A DNA stretch of 64,000 nt, from the NCBI RefSeq assembly GCF_002088235.1, contig NZ_AQQV01000003.1:1-64000 (forward strand), given 5' to 3'. Shown one piece after another: positions 16,315-24,991 of this stretch. This DNA comes from Oceanococcus atlanticus. Lineage in GTDB: Bacteria; Pseudomonadota; Gammaproteobacteria; Nevskiales; Oceanococcaceae. Each line of letters begins with the position of its first letter. Position 1 is the first letter of the stretch. The position numbers and the translations under genes are program-made. Below the pieces are notes generated by a model. It had not been told where the DNA came from, made no database searches, and saw only the letters and a list, made by a program, of their open reading frames with translations.

Positions 16315-17848
16315 TTCCCACATCATGCGGCTCGGTAGGTGGTTTGTGCTTGTTGCGCTGTTGGCGTGTCAGATGGCCTCGGCCCAGGCACCTGAGCTTT
16401 TGCGGTTTTCGGGGCGGGTGTTGGATTCGGCCTCGGGCTTGCCGTTGGAGGGGACGCATCAGTTGCATTTGAGGTTCTACGCGGGAGCTGAAGACGATAT
16501 CTCGGCTTCCGTATTTCCCAGCATCCAGAGCGTTGAGTTCAGCAACGGTTTCTTTACGGTCAAGATCGCGACCGATTCGGGCTTGACGGAAGTGTTCCGC
16601 GCCTATTCAAGTGTCTTCCTGGGCATTCAGATTGATGATGACGATGAACTCAGCCCGCGCGTGCAGGTAACGTCTGCGCCCTATGCTCTGTTGGCTGGGG
16701 ATGTGTTGGGTGAGATCAATCCGGATTCTGTGGTCATTGGTGGCCGCACGGTGATCGACGAAACGGGGCAGTGGGTTGGCGATACGGCAGGGCTAGCCGG
16801 GCCTGAAGGGCCCCAGGGCCCTGCGGGACCAGCAGGTGAAGCCGGTACAGCGGGAGCCCCCGGCCCGGAAGGGCCCGCCGGTCAACCCGGTGCTCAAGGG
16901 CCGCAAGGGCCTGCAGGACCTCGCGGATCAGCTGGCCCGCAGGGTGCCGCGGGTGCGCCCGGCCCGGCCGGGCCGCCAGGTCCGCCTGGCGTCGCAGGCC
17001 CGCCCGGGGCTGCGGGCGCTCAGGGCCCGATTGGACCTGCGGGGCCGCAGGGGCCAGCCGGTGCTGATGCAACCAATAATCTGGATGCTATCGCCGCGAT
17101 TTGTGAATTGTCGGCATTGGCTGGGGTCGTGCCCGCGGCTGGGGTCGGCTGTCCGATCACGGTAGAAATGACAGCGCCCGCTCAGGGCGCCAGTCCTACC
17201 AACTTTATCCTGGTTGGATTCACCGGCACCAATACAGCGGTACCTGGCAATCCGCTGACCTACGAGTTTTCGTATTCCACCAATGATGGGCTGACCTTTG
17301 CTGCGGCCACGGACTTTGGCGGGGGCTCGGTGTTTGGCAACCCCACGGTGGTGCCTACACCTAGTGGAGCGCAGACCTGGGAGTGGGACAGCTCTGCAGA
17401 TATCCGCTCTGATGAAGAGGATGTGGTGTTCCGTGTTCGCGCCATCGATAACGCAACCGGCGACAGCTTCTCGGACGATATTGTTTGGAACATTCCGAAC
17501 CAGGCCACCTGCAGCATCGACGCGCCAGCGCAACGTTCTACGCTGGTCGGCAATAGTTTGATTTCGTTTTCGACAGTTCAGCCGTCACCCAACGGCTTGG
17601 ATCTGAGCTTCGAGTATTCCACCGATGGCGGGGCCAGCTTCTTCCCTGCCACCGATGCCGGGGGCGGCAGTAGAACCGGCAATCCGGTCCTAGGCGATCC
17701 ACCCGGTGCGGACACATGGGAGTGGGCTGTTAGCACCGACCTGCCAGGCGGAGGGCAGACCGACGTGATCTTTCGGCTCACGGTGAGCGACGCGGTGTTT
17801 GGCGGTGGCGTGAGCCGCTGTCAACGAAGCTTTGATATCGGCGTCTAG
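16304..17848 (+). CDS. secreted collagen-like protein
   Basis: A protein of about 507-514 residues. A signal peptide follows ATG 16325 (cleavage near MASAQA); ATG 16304 would extend it by seven residues and overlap the upstream gene. After a domain of about 130 residues comes an uninterrupted run of some thirty Gly-X-Y triplets (about 156-249 from 16325), the collagen triple-helix repeat. Two homologous modules of about 110 residues follow, each with an [18 protein letters not shown]-type strand, a GNP turn and TWEWDSS/TWEWAVS, then paired Cys residues. Bacterial collagen-like proteins are usually trimeric surface or secreted fibres; here that is inference. Confidence 0.8.
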   Translation: MAIDSHIMRLGRWFVLVALLACQMASAQAPELLRFSGRVLDSASGLPLEGTHQLHLRFYAGAEDDISASVFPSIQSVEFSNGFFTVKIATDSGLTEVFRAYSSVFLGIQIDDDDELSPRVQVTSAPYALLAGDVLGEINPDSVVIGGRTVIDETGQWVGDTAGLAGPEGPQGPAGPAGEAGTAGAPGPEGPAGQPGAQGPQGPAGPRGSAGPQGAAGAPGPAGPPGPPGVAGPPGAAGAQGPIGPAGPQGPAGADATNNLDAIAAICELSALAGVVPAAGVGCPITVEMTAPAQGASPTNFILVGFTGTNTAVPGNPLTYEFSYSTNDGLTFAAATDFGGGSVFGNPTVVPTPSGAQTWEWDSSADIRSDEEDVVFRVRAIDNATGDSFSDDIVWNIPNQATCSIDAPAQRSTLVGNSLISFSTVQPSPNGLDLSFEYSTDGGASFFPATDAGGGSRTGNPVLGDPPGADTWEWAVSTDLPGGGQTDVIFRLTVSDAVFGGGVSRCQRSFDIGV

Positions 17849-17861
17849 CCGCTGCGTGACA

Positions 17862-17883
17862 AGCCCCGCATGCGTGCGGGGCT
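17862..17883. terminator. hairpin between convergent genes
   Basis: AGCCCCGCA and TGCGGGGCT form a 9-bp perfect stem with a TGCG loop, directly between convergent stops. It lacks a good T tract on either strand, so its efficiency is uncertain. Confidence 0.6.
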
Positions 17884-17888
17884 GCGCG

Positions 17889-18389
17889 TTACACGGGCTT
17901 GGCCTGCGCCAACCATTTGTACATGACCAAAGCGTCGACCAGGCCCAGGTCCGGGTGGTCGAAAGCTTTGGGCAGGCGGCCAACGGTCTCGAACCCCAGT
18001 TTGCGCCACAGGCGCACCGCACCCTGGTTACTGGATGCGACGAAATTGAACTGCATCGCCTGATAACCCAGTTTGCGCGCCACGTCTTGTGAGTGCTCGC
18101 ACATCGCCGTTGCCAATCCGCGGCCGCGCGCTGTGCTGGACACCATATAACCGCAGTTGCATACGTGGCTCCCCGGGCCGGCCTGGTTTGTTTTGATGTA
18201 GTAGCTGCCGAGTATCTGGCCTTGATCGTGCGCAACATACGTTTTGCGCGGTGCTTCCATCCAGAGCCGATAAGCGTCGTTTTTGTCGATGTCGCGCGGG
18301 TAGGCGTAGGTATCTCCAGCCGCAGCGATGGCCTTGAAGAATGGCCATATTTGATCAAAATCCTGCGCGGTCGCTTGGCGAATCTGCAT
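17889..18389 (-). CDS. GNAT-family N-acetyltransferase
   Basis: A 166-residue GNAT. The acetyl-CoA loop is ARGRGLATAM (about residues 87-96, the R/QxxGxG/A motif), followed by a NFVASSNQGAVRLWRKLGF block (about 115-133) characteristic of the fold's last strand and helix. The N terminus MQIRQATAQDF is the usual first strand. The substrate is unknown. It stands alone between convergent and tandem neighbours and ends just after the 17862 hairpin. Confidence 0.8.
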   Translation of the reverse strand: MQIRQATAQDFDQIWPFFKAIAAAGDTYAYPRDIDKNDAYRLWMEAPRKTYVAHDQGQILGSYYIKTNQAGPGSHVCNCGYMVSSTARGRGLATAMCEHSQDVARKLGYQAMQFNFVASSNQGAVRLWRKLGFETVGRLPKAFDHPDLGLVDALVMYKWLAQAKPV

Positions 18390-18555
18390 GCGGCTTCCTG
18401 AGTCGTGTGAGCGGCTTCAATGGGGGCAGCCTTACGCGGGTCAAGTTGATAAAACAGCACACCGGGCGTGCGGGGTAACCGATTGGAGTCATGAGTTGCA
18501 CGGGGCGTTGCCGGTCCACTACACAGCGAGTAAGGAATTCCTTCGAAAGCGTGAT

Positions 18556-18879
18556 CTAGGTGTCGTTGTCATGACTCTCGGCAAAGTCTTTCAAGGCCTG
18601 CAGCCGTTGATCCCAGAGTTTCCCAAGCTGATCCAGGTGTTGCTGTGCCTGCTGCAGCGTGGCGTGGTCCAGGCGCGCCTCGGTGATGCGGCCACATTGG
18701 GTGAGATGAACCAATTGTGCGCTGACCAGCACCTGGATTTGTTTGCGCGCGCCCTGGCGTGAGACGCCGAGGTCCTGTGACAGCTCACCGAGCGTGCTCG
18801 AGTTACAGCTGGCCAGGCGTCGCACGATCTCCAGGCGGATAGGATCGCCCAGTGCCTTGTATACGCTTGCCGCGCTCAT
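18556..18879 (-). CDS. ArsR-family transcriptional regulator
   Basis: A protein of about 107 residues with one winged helix-turn-helix. KALGDPIRLEIVRRL (about 8-22) opens the domain and the recognition helix lies in DLGVSRQGARKQIQVL (about 36-51). No Cys metal site is visible, so it belongs to the non-metal ArsR group that is paired with SRPBCC proteins. ATG 18879 overlaps the TGA of the SRPBCC gene (ATGA), which fixes this start and implies coupled translation; ATG 18894 is the less likely alternative. It probably represses its own operon at the palindrome 19366-19403. Confidence 0.8.
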   Translation of the reverse strand: MSAASVYKALGDPIRLEIVRRLASCNSSTLGELSQDLGVSRQGARKQIQVLVSAQLVHLTQCGRITEARLDHATLQQAQQHLDQLGKLWDQRLQALKDFAESHDNDT

Positions 18880-19319
18880 CGGGCCTGAGTGCAAAATATG
18901 AGAAGGCGCTCGAGCATGAAATCCCAGCCTTTGGAATTTTGCGTATAGGCCAAGGCGAGCATTTCGGCGGGCAGATCGGCAAAGCCTGATTCGGTGAGTG
19001 TGACGCGGCAGCTGCCGGCATCAAGCGGCACGATGTGAAATTCCACCAATGTGTTGGGCACCGATAAAACATCGCCAAGGAAGTGATTCGCACCGGGCAC
19101 CCAGCGGTAGGCAAAGTAGTCATCGGGCCTGGCCGCCGCGACGAAAATTTGGCTGCGACCATGCTCGCCAAAGCCAAACACGGGTTGTTCGCCAACCGCA
19201 TAGCAGCCCTCCAACGTTTCCGGGAACCAGCGTACGACTTGATCAGGGTCAGCGATCGCCGCGTAAACACGGCTCTGCGGGGCATTGATGGTGAGTTCGC
19301 GTTGAATGGTGTTGTGCAT
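18876..19319 (-). CDS. SRPBCC (AHSA1-like) domain protein
   Basis: A 147-residue SRPBCC/START-like protein. The N terminus IQRELTINAPQSRVYAAI and the following WFPETLEG segment are the typical first strand and helices of the AHSA1 group, and the C-terminal GWDFMLERL is its long helix. These proteins bind hydrophobic ligands in a deep pocket; the ligand here is unknown. It is the first gene of a two-gene operon with the ArsR regulator, a widespread pairing. ATG 19319 is chosen because it begins the domain; the frame stays open further upstream across the palindrome. Confidence 0.75.
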   Translation of the reverse strand: MHNTIQRELTINAPQSRVYAAIADPDQVVRWFPETLEGCYAVGEQPVFGFGEHGRSQIFVAAARPDDYFAYRWVPGANHFLGDVLSVPNTLVEFHIVPLDAGSCRVTLTESGFADLPAEMLALAYTQNSKGWDFMLERLLIFCTQAR

Positions 19320-19365
19320 GACGGTCTCCAGAGCCGCAATAGCGAGCCGCCAGTGAAGCATGCTG

Positions 19366-19403
19366 ACCAACATAATGCAACCAGTTGGTTGCATTATGTT
19401 GGT
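19366..19403. promoter_or_regulatory. perfect 18-bp inverted repeat, probable ArsR operator
   Basis: ACCAACATAATGCAACCA and its exact reverse complement are separated by GT. It lies 46 bp upstream of the SRPBCC start and 30 bp after the esterase stop. An operator for the ArsR protein is likely; it could also act as an RNA hairpin ending the esterase transcript. Confidence 0.65.
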
Positions 19404-19433
19404 GGCGATTACGGGCATTCAAGCGCGATGGAC

Positions 19434-20318
19434 TCAGCTTCGCTTTTTGAGAAATGACGCAATGGCGCCAATGGCCTGGTCAGCCTCTTTGAGTATGCGG
19501 CTGTGCAGCTGAAACACATGCCACAAACCGTCATAGCACTGCAGTTCGCTGACTTGCCCCGCCTCTTGCAAGGCCCGGTGCAGACGCTGCGCGTCATCCA
19601 GCAGAATTTCTTCCGAGCCCACCTGGATCAGCACAGGCGGCAAATTGTCCAAGCGGGCAAACAGCGGTGAGCAGGCCGGATCATCCACCGCGCAAGTTCC
19701 GCGGTAGTGGGCGCTGGAGGCTTTCAGCCAACTCAGGCTGAGCATGGGGTCGCGGCGTGCATGGCTGGCAATGGTGGACCCGTTCTGACCCAGATCCACC
19801 CAGGGTGAAAGCAGGCACAAAGCGGCTGGCTGGGGCAGGCCGGCGTCGCGAATGGCCACGGCCAGTGACAGGCTCAAACCACCGCCGGCGGAATCGCCTG
19901 CGATGCTGATCGAGCGCGCATCGTGGCCCTGTTCGAGTAAATGGGCATAAACCGCCAGCGCATCCTGCAAGGCCGCCGGATGCGGGTGTTCCGGTGCCAG
20001 ACGGTAGTCCGGTAGCCACACCTCGGCCTGGGCGGCCTGAGCAATCGAGGCGGCCAGTTTGCGGTGGCTGGCAAAGCCGCCCATGACAAAGGCGCCGCCG
20101 TGCAGGTAAAGCACGACACGCTGCGGTGCCTGAGTGCCGGCCAGGATGCGCAGCACGGGTACGCCCGCGATACGTTGTTCGCTGTAGCGCGCATCCTTGG
20201 GGCCCAGCAGGGTCAGACCGATGGCATTGATCCAGCGGCGCTGCACGGCCACCGGCGTTGCACCGGACAAGGCCGGTTTGATCATCAGTCGCACGACCGA
20301 CTTCATCACGCTACGCAT
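19434..20318 (-). CDS. alpha/beta hydrolase of the hormone-sensitive-lipase family
   Basis: A 294-residue esterase. HGGAF (about 73-77) is the oxyanion-hole motif and GDSAGGGL (about 139-146) the nucleophile elbow with the catalytic Ser. A late Asp in EEILLDDA (about 235-242) and His in LWHVF (about 264-268) complete the triad, so the enzyme looks active. It starts 3 bp after the stop of the Baeyer-Villiger monooxygenase gene. That pairing is known from ketone degradation: the monooxygenase makes an ester or lactone that the esterase opens. Coupled expression is therefore likely. Confidence 0.88.
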   Translation of the reverse strand: MRSVMKSVVRLMIKPALSGATPVAVQRRWINAIGLTLLGPKDARYSEQRIAGVPVLRILAGTQAPQRVVLYLHGGAFVMGGFASHRKLAASIAQAAQAEVWLPDYRLAPEHPHPAALQDALAVYAHLLEQGHDARSISIAGDSAGGGLSLSLAVAIRDAGLPQPAALCLLSPWVDLGQNGSTIASHARRDPMLSLSWLKASSAHYRGTCAVDDPACSPLFARLDNLPPVLIQVGSEEILLDDAQRLHRALQEAGQVSELQCYDGLWHVFQLHSRILKEADQAIGAIASFLKKRS

Positions 20319-20321
20319 CTG

Positions 20322-21836
20322 TCAGGCCGCCTGATCGTGTTGCTGCATCTCGCTGCTGGTTGGCTGCAGTTCGTAGTCCTGCAGGTCCAGCTTGCCGGTC
20401 AGCAGACGGTAGGTGAAGGTGAAGCCAGGCCAGTTGTTGATGACCTTGCCGGCTTCGTTGGCATACCAGGAATTGCATCCGGCCACCCACACACTGCTTT
20501 TGAGCGCGTCCTGCATTTGTTCGCTGAAATGTTGCTGGCGTTCGGCCTTGATGTTCATGTAGGCGAGGCCGGGGTCGAGCAACATGCGCACACATTGCAT
20601 GACGTAACGAATCTGCGATTCGAGCATGAAGATGATCGAACTGTGGGCCAGGTTGGTGTTGGGGCCGTAGAGCAGAAACAGATTCGGGAAGCCGGATACG
20701 CACAAGCCTTTGTAAGCGTCTGCACCGTCTTTCCAGGCTTCGTTGAGATCAAGGCCATTGAGCCCGGTGACCTGCATCGGGGTGAGGAATTCGGTGGCCT
20801 TGAAGCCCGTGCCGTAGATGATCACGTCAACTTTATGGTGGGTGCCATCAGCGCTGATCAGACCGTCTTCGGTGATCTCCTGGATGCTATCCGTGATGAT
20901 ATCGACATGGTCCTGGCTGACCGCCGGAAACCAGTCATTGGAGATCAGAATGCGTTTGCAGCCGATTTTGTAATCCGGCGTCAGCTTGGCGCGTTTTACC
21001 GGGTCTTTGACATGCTTGCGCATCACCCGTTTGCTTTGCCAGGCCCAGGCTTCAAGCAGGAAACCCAGCTTGGTGAAGCCCAGGGCGCGGACCTCGTTTT
21101 TCCAGTAAATCGAGGTGCGATAGAGGCGGTCGATCAGCGGAAAGCTTTCGAACAGCCATTGCTCGAAACCGCTGAACGGGCGGTCCGGTTTGGGGATGAC
21201 CCAGGCGCCCGATCGCTGAAACAGCTTGACCTCTTTGACCTTGGGCACGATCTGCGGCACGAACTGAATCGCACTGGCGCCGGTGCCTATCACCGCCACC
21301 GATTTTCCGGTCAGATCGACATCATGGTTCCAGCGGGCGGAGTGAAACAGTGCGCCCTTGAAACGATCGGCCCCAGGAATGCTCGGGTAGGCCGGCTGGT
21401 TGAGCTGGCCTACCGCGCTGATCACGATATCGGCGGTCAAGGTTTCACCGCCCTTGGTGGTTAGCGTCCATTGCGCGCTGGCCTTGTCAAACTGCGCGTT
21501 GGCGACTTCCTGATTGAAGCGGATGTGCTCATGCAGGCCGTACTTGCTTGCACAGCTTTCCATGTAGGAGCGAATTTCCGGCTGCAGGCCGAATTTTCGG
21601 GTCCAGTCGCTCTTCGGTTCGAACGAGTAGGAGTACAGATGCGACTGCACGTCGCAGGCCGCACCGGGGTAGGTGTTGTCGCGCCATGTTCCGCCCAGAT
21701 TCGACGCTTTCTCGAGCAGGGTGAAGGATTCGATGCCGGCCTTTTTCAGTTGTATGGCCATGCCCAGGCCGCCAAACCCGGTGCCGATGATCACGATGTG
21801 CGGGGTGACGGCTGCGGATGCCTTTGAACGGGCCAT
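20322..21836 (-). CDS. flavin-dependent Baeyer-Villiger-type monooxygenase
   Basis: A 504-residue flavoprotein. GTGFGGLG (about 16-23) binds FAD, FKGALFHSARW (about 159-169) is the Baeyer-Villiger fingerprint FxGxxxHxxxW, and GTGASA (about 185-190) is the second Rossmann motif for NADPH. It should insert oxygen next to a carbonyl of a hydrophobic ketone (long-chain, cyclic or steroid). ATG 21836 has GGAGA at good distance. It forms an operon with the downstream esterase and is divergent from an AraC regulator 98 bp away. Confidence 0.88.
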   Translation of the reverse strand: MARSKASAAVTPHIVIIGTGFGGLGMAIQLKKAGIESFTLLEKASNLGGTWRDNTYPGAACDVQSHLYSYSFEPKSDWTRKFGLQPEIRSYMESCASKYGLHEHIRFNQEVANAQFDKASAQWTLTTKGGETLTADIVISAVGQLNQPAYPSIPGADRFKGALFHSARWNHDVDLTGKSVAVIGTGASAIQFVPQIVPKVKEVKLFQRSGAWVIPKPDRPFSGFEQWLFESFPLIDRLYRTSIYWKNEVRALGFTKLGFLLEAWAWQSKRVMRKHVKDPVKRAKLTPDYKIGCKRILISNDWFPAVSQDHVDIITDSIQEITEDGLISADGTHHKVDVIIYGTGFKATEFLTPMQVTGLNGLDLNEAWKDGADAYKGLCVSGFPNLFLLYGPNTNLAHSSIIFMLESQIRYVMQCVRMLLDPGLAYMNIKAERQQHFSEQMQDALKSSVWVAGCNSWYANEAGKVINNWPGFTFTYRLLTGKLDLQDYELQPTSSEMQQHDQAA

Positions 21837-21934
21837 GAGGGTCTCCTGATGTCGCATTTGAATGGCGCAAAGTGTAGGGGCTTGGTGCTTGCTCTTGCAG
21901 GCCCTGCGAGGACAAAATATCAATAAAAGAGGAC

Positions 21935-22972
21935 ATGGGGGGTGGCGGCATGGCCAGCTGGGATTTTGATCGTCAGGTCACGAGCATGCGCTTGCTGGTC
22001 GAGTTTGCCCAAGAGCAGGGCATGGATGTGCGCCGGGCTCTAGCCGGCACGCGGCTGCAGGCGGCTCAGCTCAACGATCCTCAGGCCGTGGTCAGCGCCG
22101 CGCAGGAGCTGCGTCTGATCCGCAACATGGTCGAGACCCTGGGCGATGACACGGCACTGGGCGTGGCGTTGGGGCAGCGTTATCACTTCACCGCGTTTGG
22201 CGCGCTAGGTTTCGCCATGATCAGTTGCCAGACCCTGCGCGATGCACTGGACATCGGCTTGCGTTATTTCCAGCTGACGTTCGCGTTCACCCGCTTTGTG
22301 GTCGAAGACGGGCAGGACGACACCGTGGTCAGGCTCAGCGATGAAGAGCTGCCGCTGCAGCTGCGACGCTTCATCGTGGAACGTGACCTGGCCTCATTCG
22401 TGACCTTGCAGCGCGACATCTTTGGTGCGCCGCAGGCCATCCGTGCCCTGCGTTTTGCCTATCCGGCACCGCGTGATCAGCGTGCCTACGCCGATTTTTT
22501 CGGGGTCAAGCCGCAGTTCGATCAGGCTGAAACCCAGGTGGTGCTGGATCGCGGCCTCAGCCTGCGCCGCCTGCCACAGGCCAATGAACTGGCCCGTCAG
22601 GCCGCAGAAGCGCAATGTCGACAGATGTTGCAAGCGCGTGGTCCGCGCAGCGGGCTGGCCGCCGAGGTGCGGGAGCACATCGCCGCCGGGCTGGCAGACG
22701 GGATTAGCATGCAGCGCGTGGCGGCCGACCTGCACATGGTGCCGCGCACTTTGCGTCGTCGGCTGGCCGAACAGGGCACCGCCTATGCTGAACTGCGCGA
22801 TGAAGTGCGCCAGGCCCTGGCCGAAGCGTTTTTGTCCGGGCCGCAACTGTCGGTTGAGCAGATTGCCGCGCGCTTGGGTTACGCCGAATCAACCAGCTTC
22901 ATCAATGCCTTCCGCCGTTGGCACGGGCGCAGTCCGCATGCCTGGCGCCTGGACGCGGCGCGGCGCCGTTGA
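21935..22972 (+). CDS. AraC-family regulator (Arabinose_bd type)
   Basis: A 345-residue regulator. The N-terminal two thirds match the Arabinose_bd ligand domain (HFTAFGALGFAMISC is the usual core, about 82-96). The C-terminal AraC helix-turn-helix pair ends in LGYAESTSFINAFRRWHG (about 314-331). Members of this subgroup commonly control oxidation of alkanes, sterols or similar lipids. It is divergent from the Baeyer-Villiger monooxygenase and esterase operon, so it probably controls it. ATG 21935 and ATG 21950 are both possible; GAGGA precedes the first by 1 base, which is too close, so 21950 may be real. Confidence 0.83.
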   Translation: MGGGGMASWDFDRQVTSMRLLVEFAQEQGMDVRRALAGTRLQAAQLNDPQAVVSAAQELRLIRNMVETLGDDTALGVALGQRYHFTAFGALGFAMISCQTLRDALDIGLRYFQLTFAFTRFVVEDGQDDTVVRLSDEELPLQLRRFIVERDLASFVTLQRDIFGAPQAIRALRFAYPAPRDQRAYADFFGVKPQFDQAETQVVLDRGLSLRRLPQANELARQAAEAQCRQMLQARGPRSGLAAEVREHIAAGLADGISMQRVAADLHMVPRTLRRRLAEQGTAYAELRDEVRQALAEAFLSGPQLSVEQIAARLGYAESTSFINAFRRWHGRSPHAWRLDAARRR

Positions 22973-23106
22973 TGTCAGTCCTGTCCTACACCGCGTTGGG
23001 ACAATATCCGCTGTGGTCGGGTGCTACCGCTTCACTAGAATAAGGCACTTGTATTACGTCCGCATGGATGACGGGCGAAACCGCAGCGAGATTGAGGAGA
23101 ATCGAC

Positions 23107-24987
23107 GTGGGTGTGCAACAGGGACGTTGGTGGCCGCGCTTGGCGCTGGCCGCATTGGGGTTGTATTGGGGCGGTTTGGGGTCGTTGTGGGCCGCAGGCA
23201 ATTTTTCATTGCCAGGCGGAATTGATGGTGAATATCAGCTCAGCGCCAGCTATGCCTATGCGATTCGACTGGAAAAACCACACGACGGGGTGATCAATGC
23301 GCCGCCCAGCGCCGAGATTCCGATCCCCGATTTTCTCAAGTACCCGGAATCCAACAATTACGACGATGGCGATCGCAATTTCGATCAGTACGATGCGGTC
23401 AACAACCGGTTTTCCATGCTGGGCGAAATCATTCTGCGCAAGAACGATTTCGGACTGATGGTGCGCGGTGATGCGTTCTACGATCTGGTGTATCGCGACG
23501 ACAACGCCAACGCATCGCCCCACACATTGAACACGCGGCAGATGCCCAGCAACACCTTCACAGACGAGGCGCGGGCGTTCAGCGGCAAGCGCGCCCGTCT
23601 GCTCGACGCGTACGCATTCGGCACCTTTTATCTGCCAGCATCGACCTTGAATCTGCGTGTGGGAAAACACATTGCGGCCTGGGGCGAGAGCTTGTTTTTT
23701 GGCGGCGTGGCACTGGCCCAGACACCCGCCGATGCGACCAAGGCCACGGTGCCGGGGGCAGATGTGAAAAGCATCCTGTTGCCGGTCAATCAGGTTTCGG
23801 CCTCGCTGACGATCAATCACAAGCTGACGCTGCTGGCCCAGTACAAGCTGGATTTCAAAGAGGTTGAGCTGAACCCGGTGGGTGAGTTTTACTCGGTTTC
23901 CGATGTGGTTGGGCCCGGCGCCGAATTCATCTACGGCATCAAGAATCCGGTTTATCCCGGCACGCTGGCCGATATTGATCTGCTCAGCAATGACCTGATC
24001 GAAACGCTCAACCTGGTCAATGACCTGTTGCTTGGTGGGCTGTTGCCCGAATTGCCGCCGTTGCTGCCGGAGGCTCTGCCGGAGCTGAGTCTGCCGGACC
24101 TTTCGGCACTGACGCCGTTTATTCCCGAGGCCATCAACGTTGAGCGGGAGGCGGACATCCGCCCGTCGGACCATGGTCAGTGGGGCGTGGGCCTGCGTTA
24201 CCTGACCGACAACGGCTCCACGCTGGGCTTTTACCGGCTGCGCTATCACAGCACCACGCCAGCGCCGGTGCAGAACTATGGTGATGGCATTTTGATTCCC
24301 AGCCTGTTGGGTCTGCCGCCGATCACCACGGCGCTGCTCGGGCTTGAAGTGCCGGTGACCTACAACATTCGCTATTTTGACGGCATTGACCTCACGGCGG
24401 TCAGTCTGGGTACGACGCTGTTTGGGATCAGTGTTGGCGCCGAGCTGATCTACCGCGAGGGTGTGGATGTGCTGGTGGATGTGGATGGCGGCATTCTGGG
24501 GCCGGTGCCGACCCCCACACGCGCGGATGTGTGGCAGGGCTTGCTGTCTGGCATCTACGTACTGGGACCGCGCTGGTTCTGGGATTCCATGGCCCTGGTT
24601 GGCGAAGTGGGCTATGTGCACGTCGACAAGGTGACGCCAACCCAGGGGCCGGACGGGCGCATGTTTGATCAGCTCAGCAACACCCGCGATGCCTGGGGCT
24701 ATTCTGCCGTGGTCAACATCGACAAGCGCAACATCCTGACCGGTTGGGATGGCAGCCTGCTGTTCCAGTTCGCCGGCATAGGCGCTGGGCAGTCGGCCCT
24801 GACCTCAGGGCTGGGCTCGCTGATGGGTGAGGGCGACTACCGGCTGGGTGCCGGTGTCGCCATGACCTATGCCAACCGCTTTTCTGTAGGTCTTAACTAC
24901 AGCGGTTTTCTCGGCACGCCGCATTTCGAAAAACGCCCGTATCAGGATCGCGACGTCCTGTCGCTGACCCTGAAATACGCTTTCTAG
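23107..24987 (+). CDS. DUF1302 outer-membrane protein
   Basis: A 626-residue protein of the DUF1302 family. It has an N-terminal signal segment, then GIDGEYQLSASYAYAIR and later KHIAAWGESLFFGG (about 178-191), which are conserved family blocks, and a C-terminal beta strand ending LTLKYAF with terminal Phe, the outer-membrane beta-barrel signature. The family is found with DUF1329 proteins in genomes that take up hydrophobic compounds; transport is not proven. GTG 23107 has GAGGAG eight bases upstream. Its stop lies 4 bp from the stop of the convergent DUF1329 gene. Confidence 0.85.
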   Translation: MGVQQGRWWPRLALAALGLYWGGLGSLWAAGNFSLPGGIDGEYQLSASYAYAIRLEKPHDGVINAPPSAEIPIPDFLKYPESNNYDDGDRNFDQYDAVNNRFSMLGEIILRKNDFGLMVRGDAFYDLVYRDDNANASPHTLNTRQMPSNTFTDEARAFSGKRARLLDAYAFGTFYLPASTLNLRVGKHIAAWGESLFFGGVALAQTPADATKATVPGADVKSILLPVNQVSASLTINHKLTLLAQYKLDFKEVELNPVGEFYSVSDVVGPGAEFIYGIKNPVYPGTLADIDLLSNDLIETLNLVNDLLLGGLLPELPPLLPEALPELSLPDLSALTPFIPEAINVEREADIRPSDHGQWGVGLRYLTDNGSTLGFYRLRYHSTTPAPVQNYGDGILIPSLLGLPPITTALLGLEVPVTYNIRYFDGIDLTAVSLGTTLFGISVGAELIYREGVDVLVDVDGGILGPVPTPTRADVWQGLLSGIYVLGPRWFWDSMALVGEVGYVHVDKVTPTQGPDGRMFDQLSNTRDAWGYSAVVNIDKRNILTGWDGSLLFQFAGIGAGQSALTSGLGSLMGEGDYRLGAGVAMTYANRFSVGLNYSGFLGTPHFEKRPYQDRDVLSLTLKYAF

Positions 24988-24991
24988 GCGG

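Noticed and set aside
23206-24621. 471-codon minus-strand ORF opposite the DUF1302 gene
   Set aside because: It is antisense to a protein with a signal peptide and barrel features, and has no recognisable domain.
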